Positions 47,419 to 59,682 are shown, numbered from the stretch's first letter. The stretch is 64,000 nt of DNA from Filosporella fistucella (GCA_030077755.1 JAQJZZ010000013.1:496001-560000); one strand, 5' to 3'. Made by a program: numbers and translations. The notes: generated by a model not told the origin, from the sequence alone.

Positions 47419-50400
47419 ATTTTCGGATCAAAAGATGGTTCGAAAACTGGAGCCTGCAGTACTGATTCGAGGAATTAAGGAACGTATACGACAAAAAGGG
47501 TCGCAAAGAGGACTCTATAGAGATAACATAGGTTAGAATGAAGGAATTTCGAAGTTGGCAGATATCTGACAAGAAATCTTTGCAAGGTCGCGCGCGAAAG
47601 ACGATGTAGCCGAGGAGAAAATCTGATGACAGCGAGAGCGGGACTAGGTTGAGGGAGATTTTTTGTCTCAGTACTTACTAAACGAAAATCCAGATAGGAA
47701 CAGAGTGGCAACAGAGAAAGGAATGGCCCTCGACTCGACAAACAACGACGGAGCGTAGAGTGTCGACTGATATGTGATCAATGGAGCAAGCAATGAATAT
47801 TTTGAGAGTTTCGAGGAGGAGAGAAAAAGAGGAGGAGAAGTTTGGGATGGGGTGGGACCGGCGCTGGGTAGTGGGAGTTCGGAGTGGGATTTGAGAGTGG
47901 AAGGTGGAAGGGAGGAAGGGTAGGGTAGGTAGGTAGGTAGGTAGAGTGGTGTCGGCGCAGCGTAGCCGTCGATGTGGGTAGGTAGAGAGATGAGGGTAGT
48001 CGCAGATATTGAGAGTGGCAGAGAATATCATGAAATGAAAATATGAAGGGTATGGAAAAGTAGTTGAAGAAGATGGAGATTGGATTTTTGAGAGTGGAGA
48101 GAGGGTAGAGAGGAAAGGCGGAAAGAAAAGGAGAGTGAAGCGAGAGTGCAGATTGAAAATTGGAGGTGTGCTTCGATCCAAGATTTGAGCCGACCACAAC
48201 AGTCAACACAAATCAGATCAGATCAGACAACCAAAAAGAAGATCGCAGCCATAGTACAGCGGATGCGAAACCGAGTACAAAAGCGAGACCATAAAGCAAA
48301 GCAATGTCGAAGACCGAAGCAAAGCAAATCATAGACGGCAGCTGACTGACAGATTGCATACTTTTTGAAGAGACAAATTACAACAGATCTATGGTGACCT
48401 CGTCCAGATTACAGTCAACATCCAGCAGCATCCAATAAAGCACAGCAGTCTGCAACAGTAGTACATCACTGCAGAACTGTAAAAGCGACACCATCTCGAA
48501 CATGTTCAAGACCTCCCCCTCCTCTAACGCCGATGTATCATGGCTATCAAAGAAATCGCTCCGCCAGCTTCTTCAAGTCGTCTCGCTCTCCCGGTTGTCT
48601 CCTCTCGACTTTCCGACTCAAGACCACACACGAGCTTTGGTCGCATATAATTCGCTCTCAAGCACAGTTCCGACAGCAAAAGTGTTCAGTGGGGTGGAAT
48701 TTGCGACAAATGCGGTCTGGTGTCAACGAACCATTTCGTGCCGGATAGGAGGCCCTGGATCTGCTTAGTGCCTATATACCTGGCTCGGCTCGATTTTAAA
48801 ATACCCTGTTTCATTTCCTTTTTTCTTCCTCATTCAACGGGAAGTAGTAGGAGCTTCAACAAATTTATATGGCCTGCAGTAAAGGTGGAGGATTGGGAAG
48901 TGGCTGTGGGGTATTATAATATTGAGTTGCCGCATGTACGACCAAAATGATGCATAGCATGCTGATATTTTGAACTACGGGTGGATATTCGCAATTATCG
49001 CAACGAGTCTCCTACGAATGATGATGCCATCTTCTGCTGTGGGGGTATATCGAAAAAGGGTGTGGCTTTGAATCATGGAAGGGTGGCCCGAGTGAAATGA
49101 GCCAGCTTTGACTACGACAAATGGGAGAGGTCGAAATTCTAATTTTGAAAAGGGGTGTATTGGTTGAAATTTGACTTTGGATTAGAGGACAATCTACCAA
49201 GAAGTTAAATTGGATTTCAGGGTCATCTCACCGAAAGCGAAAGCTCCATGGACAACAGGCAGAAGCTCAAGTCAAAGCTGAAGAACAACAGTTACCCACC
49301 AAGACAATTGTGCCACATGAAGGCTGAGATGTCAAGTCAATCAGCCTTCACTCAGGGAATTTGAGATTCCGAGCCTTGGACCAAGCAGGGAATTCTCAGA
49401 TCTGAGCCTTGTGCTACATCAGAATTGCAAGGAATAAAATCTTTATCCGGAGAAACGTCACTGGATAAATGGAAGAAAAGTGAGAGCTCAACTCAAAAGA
49501 TTTATCAGCCTTACATACTCCAAATCTTTCCGCCAACAGAGTTTCCTAGCTATTGCCGGCATCAAGTCACAAAGATATGACTCGCAAATTCAGGGACTTC
49601 AATAGCACTTATATTATACGGTCTGTTCCCCATAAAATGCCAGATATGAAGTTTATCTCAGCCTCCACGTGCGTACGTGCTCACTCACCCACCGGGTGTC
49701 AGGTCTCGCGTTGGAGATCTTGATCCTCATCCATTCCGGCTGACTGGCTGTTCAACATGCAGACTGCAACTGCAGTGCACCACCACGACTACTGCTGGCT
49801 GATATCACCACACACCCAATGCAACGCGATCATCAGGATTTCGGCCCTACTGATAATGGGCTTTTAAAAATAACCACTCACACACGATACACACCTGCAG
49901 CAAACACCAAACACCTTCAGCGCTATCTCATAGACTATCGGCCAGCAAGCAGTAATCAGCATGCACCCCACCGACACAACCCTCCATATCTAGGTTATAG
50001 TCACCATATCTTCCCGTCGAAGGAATTAAGTTATGTAACCTTCAAGGTGGTTGTAGACACTCCCCGGCAAGGTTTCTGCAGCTTCTCTCCTTTCTTCCTT
50101 TGAAGTCTTCCATTTCAAGACCAAACGCCACTCCGCTGAAAACTGCGCGAACTGCGGCTTCAAGCCCCCCCATGCCATGCAAACCTTCCTCACTGCCCCT
50201 GTTCTTTCTGGTCTTGCACACCAAGACGACGACATCGAGCTTGAAGATTTGAGACCGAACATTCCAACGAAGAAATCTAGAGCTATTCCGCTACGGGCTC
50301 AAAACAAAAATATCATCCCTCACACGGAATGACATACTTTCTAAAGAAACTCAATCTTGGCTTCTTACGAATATCTTTCTAACTCATCAAACGTTATCGC

Positions 50401-52564
50401 CTCAAGATCCACAGGGTTTGCAGGGACCTCTGTCACTTGTACGGAGCACGCTTGCAACGGACATTTCTTCCTTTTTTCCCTCCTGCACCGAGTCGTTTCC
50501 TCGCTAAGCTGGAATCGAAATTGATTGAGCTTCTGTTTCCAGGCTAGAAATATCAAATGTCCGCGACTTTTGATGGAGTAGATGATAAGGTCGATGGAGC
50601 CAGATTGCCATTTGGATTTATTTCCCCCTTTTACTTCCTGAAAGTGGGCAATGTAAATTTAAGAAGGTAAGATAGCACATTCGGTGAATTTGTCGGATTG
50701 ACTCGGGACGAGATGACTCGAGAGAGTCGAATCGGCTTCAGTGCGATCTACCGAGCTTGCAAAAATCTTGAAGTCGTTGCCAGAAATCAGGACTTATTTC
50801 CCATCTCCCCTTTTCCATTTTTCATCAATACTCCCCGCTCCCCAATCAACCTACCCGTATTTTCACGAACACACCTGATTTTCTACTCTTGGCTTCGGGC
50901 TCCTCACATGCAAAGCTGCAATGCCTATTCCAGGCATTCCCACACTGCATATGCATGAGCAGAACCTGCTTGTGCATGCATCTCACCCCACCTTCCCCTC
51001 CTCATGTAGAAGGAGTAATGGAGATTTCCAAAGAGGGGAAGGGCGGGATTATTTTCCTTGCAAGGAATTTTCGAATTTTTGATTCAATGATATTGTTGTC
51101 GTGTTTATAGGGAGAGATGGATTTCGGACTTCATTACTTGGCGTATGAAATTTTGCGATATCAGGACGACTCGGTACTTGCAATTGTCTGGTAGATTGTT
51201 CCTGGTTGCGCAGCCTCTTCAAATTTAGACATCAGATTTGTTCATGCTCTCCTTGTTCTCCAATTCCAATTCCCAGGGGTACATATACACTGCCTTGGTT
51301 CTAATTCCACCCCATCTGCCTCGTAGGCGTTCCAAGTAAATTTTGGTTCTTCTTCGATGTCGTATTTACGCTCTTCTATCTCTCCCTTCTTGTGTATATT
51401 TCACCTCTCAGGACCTGAATCAATAAATATCCTTCCATCAGTTGCACCCCTTTAGCACACTGTTTCTATCCCGCCCAAAAAGCCTCTTAGTCTGCCCGAC
51501 GTCAACAATTCAACGCTTTACTCGTAAGATTAACTTTGTCTGCCTCTGTCTTCATTCTGTATATAAATTTATTGACTTCCAGCTCCTCAGTAATTCATTC
51601 TCGATGAGTCAGTCTGAGATGGGTACCAATTTTCCGAAGATAATACACGATTGTCAAATCATTTCCCGCTCATCTCCACCAGAGGAGATGCGTCCATTCC
51701 TTAAGAAGAGTCTAGATAGACATTTTCTGTAAATATACAGCTATTATTTCATTACGCACAATTCCTTCTATTCATCCTCTGCAGCCCTCTCGAGTATCTT
51801 CGAATCAACGCGGTAGAGACATATCGTTAACAGACTAATACCACCACTCACTACGAAGACGGCGCGCAAACTCATCACCACACTATCTCCTCCCCTTCCA
51901 TTCAAATACTCGTCGGTGCATGTGTCGTATTATAGTACAATTGGACATCTCACAGGTTCTCCTCCAAATGCAATCTTACTATCACAACATCGATTCTTCT
52001 ATTAGGGACAACCTCCCCCACTACTTTCGCAGTCTCTAAATATTTGAAGCTTGTTTATCCCCAATTGGCTTGCCGATGCTCTGTGAATTTGAATTTCACT
52101 TTTCTTGCTTCACGCAGCTTTGTACCAGGATCACTCGAAATTCACCTCTCACTGGGATATAGGATCTTAGCTTGCTAGACCCAATATTGAAATGGAGCGT
52201 AGCGGCGCATTTAATAAATCAAACGAAGCAAAGGCAGAGCGTCATAACGCAACTCTTTCAAGTCATGTGTTCCTCTCTTCAGATGTATTGAAAAGAGAAA
52301 CACATGTTTCTAGAAACCTTTCTTGATGTGTGCAATGCGTGACTCTTGTAAGGCAAAGATAGGCTTCTGAAATAGGCTTGCTCGTGTTTTGATATTGCAA
52401 TAGGCGCAACGCAGTCTTGATTCAGCGTTGTTCAATGGACTACCGCCACTGTATACGCTTTCAACGGACTCCGTATGCCCCCAAAGCCTATGTTGTCTCC
52501 CGGCTCCGCTTCAAGCATCCTAATGTATCTATTTCTGCATCCTGTATTTATACCTTCATGCCTC
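47419..52564. other. 5.1-kb gene-poor region
   Basis: No gene can be supported. It starts with the 5' region of the five-exon gene (GT/CT-rich) and a GGTA microsatellite. Candidate frames at 48502-48768 and 49819-50103, and a start-less frame around 50057-50332 containing NCANCGFKPPH, have neither splice structure nor recognisable motifs. The region is AT-moderate and not obviously repetitive. Confidence 0.5.
47924..47944. repeat. GGTA microsatellite
   Basis: Five consecutive GGTA units in the 5' region of the five-exon gene. Confidence 0.85.
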
Positions 52565-53212
52565 TCACCAAACTTCCGCCCTCGGCCCCGTCAAGTTCCT
52601 CCACTGTCCATCCTCTCTCACCCCCTCCCTCCTCACCTCCCCCATCTCCCCCTCCCCCTTCACCTTCTTTCCCCTCACCATCCTCACGCCCCTAAACCCC
52701 AATCTCGCAACCATCCAGACAATCCCCACCCCCACACTCCCAATAATCCCCGTCGGCGCAAGTATCCACCCCACACTACCTACAAACGTTCCTCCCACAG
52801 CGGCCACAATCCCGCCCACAATCGCATACTTTGCGTATCGTACTACGCGCCAGAATATAAAAACGCCTAGATAGTGTAGTGAACGCAAGAGAGCGCGTGT
52901 GCGCAGGGAGGCAGGGTGAGGAGAGCTGGGAGAGGACGGAGAGAGGAGGTAGCTGAAATTTTGACGTAGGGAGGCGAGCGCTGTGGAGGAATTGCGGGTT
53001 GCTAATTGTTCGGTTGTTTGGGCTTGGGGAGAGGGGGGGTTGGATGAGGGAGATGGGGGGAGTGACCCTCTTGAGGGGGACATGGTTTTCGGAGATTTAT
53101 CTTTTGGATTTGATGGAATTGAGTTTGTGCTGTAAATGTTTGGGGAGGACGAGGCTGACAGAAATATCATTGTTTCGCGAGGTTGGGATTTCGTGGACGG
53201 GCAAGACGTCAT
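52565..53212 (-). CDS. small fungal membrane protein with glycine-rich hydrophobic core
   Basis: 215 aa, intronless. The N terminus (about 110 aa) is Ser/Pro-rich and disordered. It is followed by LRTRALLRSLHYLGVFIFWRVVRYAKYAIVGG, IVAAVGGTFVGSVGWILAPT and IIGSVGVGIVWMVARLGFRG. That makes one amphipathic segment and two glycine-rich membrane helices with a basic C terminus. The chosen start is the ATG at 53212; later in-frame ATGs at 53170 and 53080 are plausible, the last giving a shorter MSPSRGSLPP start. No known function; similar short proteins occur in related fungi as hypothetical proteins. Confidence 0.65.
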   Translation of the reverse strand: MTSCPSTKSQPRETMIFLSASSSPNIYSTNSIPSNPKDKSPKTMSPSRGSLPPSPSSNPPSPQAQTTEQLATRNSSTALASLRQNFSYLLSPSSPSSPHPASLRTRALLRSLHYLGVFIFWRVVRYAKYAIVGGIVAAVGGTFVGSVGWILAPTGIIGSVGVGIVWMVARLGFRGVRMVRGKKVKGEGEMGEVRREGVREDGQWRNLTGPRAEVW

Positions 53213-53803
53213 TGTGCATGGGGCTCGTTTAAGCCCCTTTCTCTGATGGATAGACTTTTCACCCAGAAAGATGTATATATTTTATTTACTTCTTTCTATG
53301 TATTCAGATCATGTTTAAAGTGTGGGTTAATGTGTATAGTACTATTCCTCCAATCACTGCTGAAACTCTACATCGCTGACAGGCCCATACAGGAATTGCA
53401 AAGTCGACCGAACCTGTCTTATAGAAAAACTGTCGTCTTGCTTCACCAATATTTACCTGCCTTTATCTTTTTGGACGAGGTCGAAGAATGGCTTGGGGAT
53501 GGCCATTATCTCTATCAAGGCTAGCTAATGACCTGTAGTGAGGGTAGTTCCTAGCTTCTAGAGCTTGCAACAGATTTTGCCAATATGCACTATCAGAAAA
53601 GATTTTCGGATTAGACAGCAATCTATAGGCTTCTCTGACAACCTTCGTATGTTTTTTTTCAGGATATAACCTTATTCAGTGAAACTCTTTATAAATTTGC
53701 ATTGTCCTTCATCCAAAATCTTCCAAAAACCAATACAAAAAATCGCATTCATATATCATCACCACCTGCTGCCCTCTGACGGCATCGACTATTGAGAAAG
53801 CTA
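53213..53803. other. intergenic
   Basis: No coding region supported. AT-rich with a T run at about 53652. Confidence 0.6.
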
Positions 53804-56361
53804 TTAGCCCGTCTGATTACAGTCTGCCGTAAACCCAGTCCCTAGCATTGCAACACAATCACTCGAAACGATCTTCGTCGTCAGCCCATTACAAGCCGTC
53901 CCGTCCTTGTTCGGATCCGTGCCTGTAGCTCCTCCGGCGGCATTACACAGCGTGGAAGGCATTGTCTTTGTCGAGCCGTTGACACAGCTGCAAGAGAAGC
54001 GTGCGGGACCAGATCCTGGTGGGGGTTGGGTACTGCTCAAGAGTCAGACTGATACTTGACCAAAAGCAAACACTTTGGTGGGACAGGCGGATAGACTTAC
54101 GGTGCGGCATTGCTTATGATTGTGACTGTCTGGCTCTCGTTAGGTGCATTAGTGAGTATAACTGTCTTGCTCTCATTAGGTGCATTAGTGACTACTAAGG
54201 TTGAAGAAGCAGGCGGGACTGCGATGGTTGTGGATGATGGCTGTATTGACGAGGTCGTGCTTGAGGAAGCAACTGGCTTGGCGGCTGCCAGAGCTTTCTT
54301 GATGTCCGCAATCTGCGAGGTGGACAGCCCGTCAGCGTCTGTGGGGACGTTTGACGCTGATGGCACTTGCGTTGTGGCTCGTGAGCAACTCGCAGTCGTC
54401 GAACTGGATGACAAGCTCCGAGAAGAGGTGTTGCTTGACGTTGTAGTTGTGGATCTTGTTGTCGTCGGAGTGGTATTAGGTTGGCTTGCTGGCGTCGTCT
54501 TGGCTCCTTGTTCCCCATTCCCGCCCCCCGGGTTGCCGCCGCCAGGAGGAAGAGGAGGAGCAGGAACAGGGACGACAACTGGTCCAACAATGACAATTGG
54601 GATGGGCACGCCGTTACTCGTTGTTGTGGACGTGCTTGTGGAAATTGAGGTGCTGAGGACCTGGCCAGAAGGCGCAGAGGTTAGAGCACCCACAAGAGGT
54701 CTCGTCGTGGTGATTGGTCGTGCGGATGTGGCGGTAATTGGCTTCGATGTCGAAGTAGATGGTGCTGATCTGGGTGTTGACGAGAGTTCAGAAGTCCTCA
54801 CCCTTGAAGATGTCGACGAGAGTACTTTTGTTGTCGGGCTCTTGGGAGCTGAGGATACTAGTATCGTTGGCGATGAGGATGGCCCTGCTCTTGATGTGGA
54901 CTTCTGAGGTGCGGACGTGCTAGTCAATGATCTATCCCCAATTGAAGACGATGGTGCGACTCTTGATAGAGTGGAAGATAACGTGGCCTTAATAGCACCA
55001 GATGATGATTTTGGTGCAGAAGAGCTTGTCTTCGCAGCAGAAGAAGATAGTTTTGTCGATGGTGCGACTCTTGATAGAGTGGAAGATAACGTGGCCTTAA
55101 TAGCACCAGATGATGATTTTGGTACAGAAGAGCTTGTCTTCGCGGCAGAAGAAGATAGTTTTGTCGATGGCGAGGATAATGACTGTGACTTTACCTGCCG
55201 TGCTTGAACATGTTTAGAGGGTGAAGTCAGCTTCCTTACAGCAGCAGAGGATTCGACATGTGGGTTTGAGGGTCTGGCCGTTGTGATAGTCGATGTCGAG
55301 TTCTTCTGCTTATTGATTACAGCTAAGATCTCATCTCCTATATCACGTCTTGACAGCCCCCTATAGTTTGCAGCTGCTATCAAAACCGCTTCTCGTTTCT
55401 GAATCACACAGCCGGTGGCTTGATCTTCTGGCTTGAGATTATCTGGATTGGCAAACGCATCAGTGGCGAAAAATGCCATGTTTTGCGCATTTGTGATTTT
55501 CTGCGCATCCGGCAAGGAAAAGCAGCTGAGAGACGTTAGGTACAGCTAATGCAAAGAAACATCTTCTTGGTAGAAGCCTTACCAGACAGGACTGTAGCAA
55601 CCGCCACCGCTTGGATCTCGTTGATCCACGCAACGTCTACTCTGACCCACAATTATAGCCTGATGCTGAACTTCATGAAGCAGAGCAAAGCTCTGTGAAG
55701 GCTGAAAGTTCCCCCGTTTCCAGGCTGTCGCCATGGTCTGCTGGCTCACTAACTGATCAAAGAAGATGGGACACAGACCGATGATGTTTCCACGGAGGTC
55801 GGAGTTACTCTGGTGAGCAAAGCCTGCAACGGTGCCAGCACACGAAGAACTATCTGCAGCAGGACACAAGTATGTTAGACCAGTTTCATCCAAACTGGTG
55901 TCAGTAAATTCGGCGAGCCTATTCGTTGGAGCTGCTAATTCAGATATTAGAGCCTCGTAATTGCCGGTCTTAACAGCTACTCTAGTGGCCGCATTGCCAT
56001 TTGCTATGAACGACATTAGTTAATACGAGAACGCGCCGAAAATTAGGCGTTAGATGATTAACATACTTGCTCCAAGCCACATCTGGTAGGCAACGGAGGT
56101 CTCAACACCAGTAACACCAAGAGAGCTAGAGGCAGTTCGAGCCAGCGTCTTTGCGTCGGTGACGGCCTGGCTAATAGCAGTGATCTGAGCATCAGTGCAT
56201 CCGAACGTAAATGGAGCTGTAACGACCGAAACCGATGACAGGGCTCTTTTAAGAAGAATATTCTCCGCAAACGGCGTAGTATCCAAGTTAACATTCCTGG
56301 GAATAACAACGCATTGTGCAAATTGAGCGAGGACCACGACGACTAATAGTGATCGAGACAT
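53804..56361 (-). CDS. secreted HExxH metalloprotease-like protein (M35-type) with Ser/Thr-rich stalk and Cys-rich C-terminal domain
   Basis: Complement of join 53804-54032, 54101-55525, 55583-56003, 56067-56361; 789 aa. Signal peptide MSRSLLVVVVLAQFAQCV. The protease part (to about residue 255) has LLHEVQH at about 206-212, with His208, Glu209 and His212 as expected zinc ligands and base. It also has several cysteines and NAQNMAFFATDAF, which resembles the NADxYxFFA region after the active site of deuterolysin/lysine-endopeptidase families. A typical GTxDYxYG motif is not evident, so activity is uncertain. Then follow about 400 residues of Ser/Thr/Pro-rich, probably O-glycosylated stalk with a 36-aa duplication and tandem VVTNAPNESKTV / ILTNAPNESQTV units. 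A C-terminal domain has six cysteines (FSCSCVNG, STLCNAAG, TACNGL, SSDCVAM, ADCNQ). Likely extracellular or wall-associated. Introns are 57-68 nt. Confidence 0.8.
54950..55165. repeat. tandem duplication, 2 x 108 bp, inside the metalloprotease stalk
   Basis: Copies 54950-55057 and 55058-55165 are direct repeats differing at about two positions (one in GGTGC/GGTAC, one in CGCAG/CGCGG). 108 bp is 36 codons, so the frame is kept and a 36-residue Ser/Ala/Lys-rich block is doubled. The near identity implies a recent event. Confidence 0.92.
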
Positions 56362-57519
56362 TTTGCAAGATGATGATAGAGAATAGGTCCATAAGAATGG
56401 ATGGAAAACAGGAGTGAAGTTGTGCAATGCGGCGAGAAGTGAATATGTATATAAATTCGTCAATTTTCCTTTTCCCTACCGAAGCGGAGTCTGGCATCCA
56501 TCGTCATGGGAGCCTTCTAAGCAGGCGGAGTCTTTCAATTATGAAGCACAAGTGGATGTTTAACTTTCTGTTTACAACTCGACACAGTTTCTTATTAACG
56601 ACACTCGCAAACGTTTTGAGGGCTTAGAGCGATGCTGTAGAGTTAAGGCTGATACCACTAGGGATGTGCAGATTTCCAGGGGGATACTCCACGCATCTGC
56701 TCAACTAGGCAAGATTAGTCGCGTTGAAATATACTGCGTGCATCAGACTGCATTGATCTCCACATAAATGAGCAATATAATAGTGATGCTATCGCCTTAG
56801 CTCTCGCGTATCTTAAAGTTACGGCAAGCGGCTTGTCAAAAATAAAGTTCAAAACGCGCGAAAATTCGAAACTTAGGATCGCTCTCCTATTGTGATTCTA
56901 GCTTCACTAAGGGGTAAATGAATACTGAATAGTAAAAGCATGTATTGGAATTTCTAATTTGCAGTCGCCTGTTTTCGCATCAATTTCTACATTCGCTGCA
57001 TGCAGCATGCCTTCGCAGGATTTTTCATCGAAAAAAATCGAGCTCGATGTTGTTTTTTTCAGGTACGAAGAGGACGCCGAAGATCAAGCAAAGAAACGCG
57101 ATTGAATCGTAAATGAAGCGAGACTGCCACCCAGATTTGCCTCGTCGACTTCCACGAGGCAAGGGTATGTGAATGAGATGACAAATTCCATGGCCAGCTT
57201 AACTGTATACGCGACGCGCAAGATGTATCCGCGCAGAATGGGGGAATGACATTCTGCTGCGATAATATAGGCAAGTGGTGCATAACCAAAGCCTCATCCA
57301 AAGGAGTAAAGAAAAAGCATTGCTGCTATGCCGGCTTTCGCGGCTACGATCGTCGAGTCTGTTGCGCCAAGACAAAGGCGCATTTTTAGGAATAGCGGTC
57401 TTTGAATAGGTTGCAAACGTTATCTTCATCCAGAAATAATACGGATGTGTTTGCTCGAAACACGGCGGAAATTTGAATCACCAACATTACATGGGACACA
57501 TCTCGTGTGAGGATCTTAG
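56362..57519. other. intergenic; may hold degraded 5' parts of the Hsp70-like relic
   Basis: No intact gene. A short frame around 57330-57405 (FAATIVESVAPRQRRIFRN) could belong to the decayed gene downstream, but this cannot be established. Confidence 0.4.
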
Positions 57520-58056
57520 ATAGAGTTCAGAGCATGCAATGTAATCCGGACTACCGGCGAGAGTGGTCTTGAGGAAATTCCCTGCCACCCTCAAATTTAT
57601 AGTGAAACAAGAGGTACACTATGCTCAAAAGAGAATAAGAACCCTCCTCACACTGCCGTGCTTTCGTTGAACTGTAGCAAAATAGCCGTTACCTCGACAC
57701 TGGCTAGAATACGGACGGCTCTTTCATCTTGGGAGTTTGGACCACGAACGGAAGACTTCACACTGGGTAGCGATGCAAAAATGCGGTATCATAACGAGGA
57801 GGACTATTGGTGAGATATTAAGAATGTAATTTTGCAGAGGATGGTGGAGATGCCAGCCATGAGAAAGCCAGAGATGTTTATATTGACTGGCGATATGGCT
57901 CATGAGAAAGACTTCCTTTGTTCCGTCCAAGAAGCTATGGAAGAAAACATGGGCAGGGTACCGCCGATATTGTCCAAAGAACCTGCTGTTATAGCTGCAA
58001 AGGGTGCCGCAGAATTCATGTGGCGTGGCCCGGATGATTGGAAGCATAGATTGTGA
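57520..58056 (+). pseudogene. decayed Hsp70-like (actin-like ATPase domain) protein, C-terminal fragment
   Basis: A single frame runs from 57520 to a stop at 58054-58056, broken once by TGA at 57811-57813. Before the stop it reads ...LSLNCSKIAVTSTLARIRTALSSW and DAKMRYHNEEDYW; after it DIKNVILQRMVEMPAMRKPE, MFILTGDMAHEKDF, ILSKEPAVIAAKGAAEF and MWRGPDDW. The pattern of a glycine-containing [I/L]LTGD turn followed by AAKGAAEF is the familiar end of fungal Hsp70-like proteins lacking the substrate domain. The N-terminal phosphate-binding parts are not found upstream. Either a pseudogene, or a gene end whose other exons I failed to recognise; a 28-nt intron over the TGA would be too short. Confidence 0.5.
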
Positions 58057-58832
58057 TGATTGGAATGTTTTCACAATTATGAAGTGCTGAAGGTTGGAAT
58101 GTAGGACTTCAAAGACAAAAGGTTTGCAAAGGTAATTTGGAGAACGTATGTCGCAATGTTGGTAGAAGTTCTTTTGGATGACACATTAGGCTCGTAAACT
58201 GGCACAGAACTAAATGGAAGGCAATGAACACATGAAGTGTATAAAGAGATGAATGTCGTGAAGACTGCTTCAGTGCATCCCGAAAGGTAGAACGCTGTGC
58301 CCTACGTATCTTGTGCAAGTATCCCAGCCCCCAGGCAGGAGGCATGTGGTTAAACAAGCAAAGACCACCAGAAATTTTAGAAGACTACAAAGAGACTCCG
58401 AAATATGGAGCTCATCAGAATTTTGCAGGACGAAAAGATTGTGCATTCGAAAGTCGCAGGGAATCGTTAACGTGCGGATTACGCCTGGACTCAAGTGTCC
58501 GTTTTAATACAGCAAATGCTGAGCAAGCTGAAAACAAATCTTGCCCATGCTGGAGAATAAAAACGCAAGAGAAAACAAAAACTATCTGGCTGTAACAGCA
58601 GCACTTGCCCTTCAGTTTCGCGACGGGTATATACTAGTTGATTGAGGTCGGAGGGACAAAATTTGGGGAATTCATGATTTCATGACGTACTCGAAACTAA
58701 ACGCGCTTCGCGTCTCGCTGGCCAAAAGTGTCCTCATCAACAACGCACTCAATTCTTGAATGTCGTATTCTTGACCCCAAAGCTCAAATACTGCATTATA
58801 GTATTCGGATCCCGGAGCTCGAAACGAGAAAA
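58057..58832. other. intergenic
   Basis: No supported gene. Open plus-strand frames at 58311-58595 have no motif. Confidence 0.55.
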
Positions 58833-59682
58833 ATGTCTGCCGCAGATGCAAAAGTCCTTAAAACAGAGCTCCTGGTTTGTACTCTAGCTACCCCGCTATG
58901 CCCCGCTTGCAATATCTTTGTTTTGCCATTCTAACTCTCTACGACAGAAGAATGAAGATGCCAAATGGTCGCAATTGATCTTGTACGTCTACGTCTACGT
59001 CTACCTCGAACCCCCACAATAATTGCTCATACATCTGCCTAGAACGACATACCAAGATCCCACTGGCAAGACAAGAACATGGGAGCATGCGGAGAGACCT
59101 ACGAGGCCGAAAGGCACAGATATAGACGCTGTGGGGATTGTAGCAATATTTGATAAGCCTGATGGTTTGTGAATCTGCCACTACTGAGTGAGGGATGACA
59201 GGGCTGAGAAAGAATAGGACCAGAGCTACTTCTGCAGAAACAATTCCGTCCCCCGGTTGCGAAGATTACGATTGAGGTTCCTGCTGGCTTGATCGATGAA
59301 GGAGAGACAGCAGAGGAAACTGCTGTTAGAGAATTGAAAGAGGAGACGGGATATGTGGGTGTTGTGAGTGAGAGTAGCTTTTTGATGTTTAATGGTATAG
59401 TCTTCTTCGCCCAACCTATATAAGCAAATATTAACTTTCAAAGATCCTGGCTTTTGCACCACGAACCTCAAGATGATTCACGTCACTGTCGATCTTTCTT
59501 TACCTGAAAACAAGAATCCGCAACCAGAATTAGAGGGGGGTGAATTCATTGAGTGCTTTACGGTCCCGCTGAGAGATCTTTATCAAGAGTGCAAAAAGCT
59601 GGAGAAAGAGGGATATGCAATCGATGCCAGGGTCGCCACATTAGCGGAGGGTATTGAGATTGCGAAGAAGTGGAAACTATAG
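58833..59682 (+). CDS. YSA1: ADP-ribose/ADP-sugar pyrophosphatase, Nudix family (Ysa1-like)
   Basis: Join 58833-58874, 58948-58982, 59043-59164, 59218-59394, 59444-59682; 204 aa from five small exons, all in frame. It begins [14 protein letters not shown] and continues [58 protein letters not shown] complete Nudix box, G-x5-E-x7-REL-x-EE-x-G, lies at residues 90-111. It ends [20 protein letters not shown] and [13 protein letters not shown]. Family role: hydrolysis of ADP-ribose and related sugars to AMP and sugar phosphate, protecting against reactive ADP-ribose. Intron 2 starts with a triple TACGTC repeat. The gene ends 47 bp from the end of a second, different Nudix gene on the other strand. 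The very small exons hide it from simple frame scans, but it is intact. Confidence 0.9.

Noticed and set aside
47678..48199. Minus-strand Ser/Pro/Phe-rich open frames (173 and 143 codons)
   Set aside because: They are produced by purine-biased 5' DNA of the five-exon gene; the product is low complexity and two overlapping frames are equally open.
50057..50332. Start-less frame with NCANCGFKPPH, zinc-ribbon-like
   Set aside because: No ATG, no upstream exon with a matching donor, and only one CxxC pair; kept only as a remark on the gene-poor region.
52417..52870. Plus-strand proline-rich open frames
   Set aside because: Antisense shadow of the basic/glycine-rich end of the small membrane protein gene.
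54110..54907. Plus-strand open frame of 265 codons opposite the metalloprotease gene
   Set aside because: Antisense shadow of the Ser/Thr-rich stalk codons (Val/Asp-rich translation). The minus strand has signal peptide, HEVQH and clean introns.
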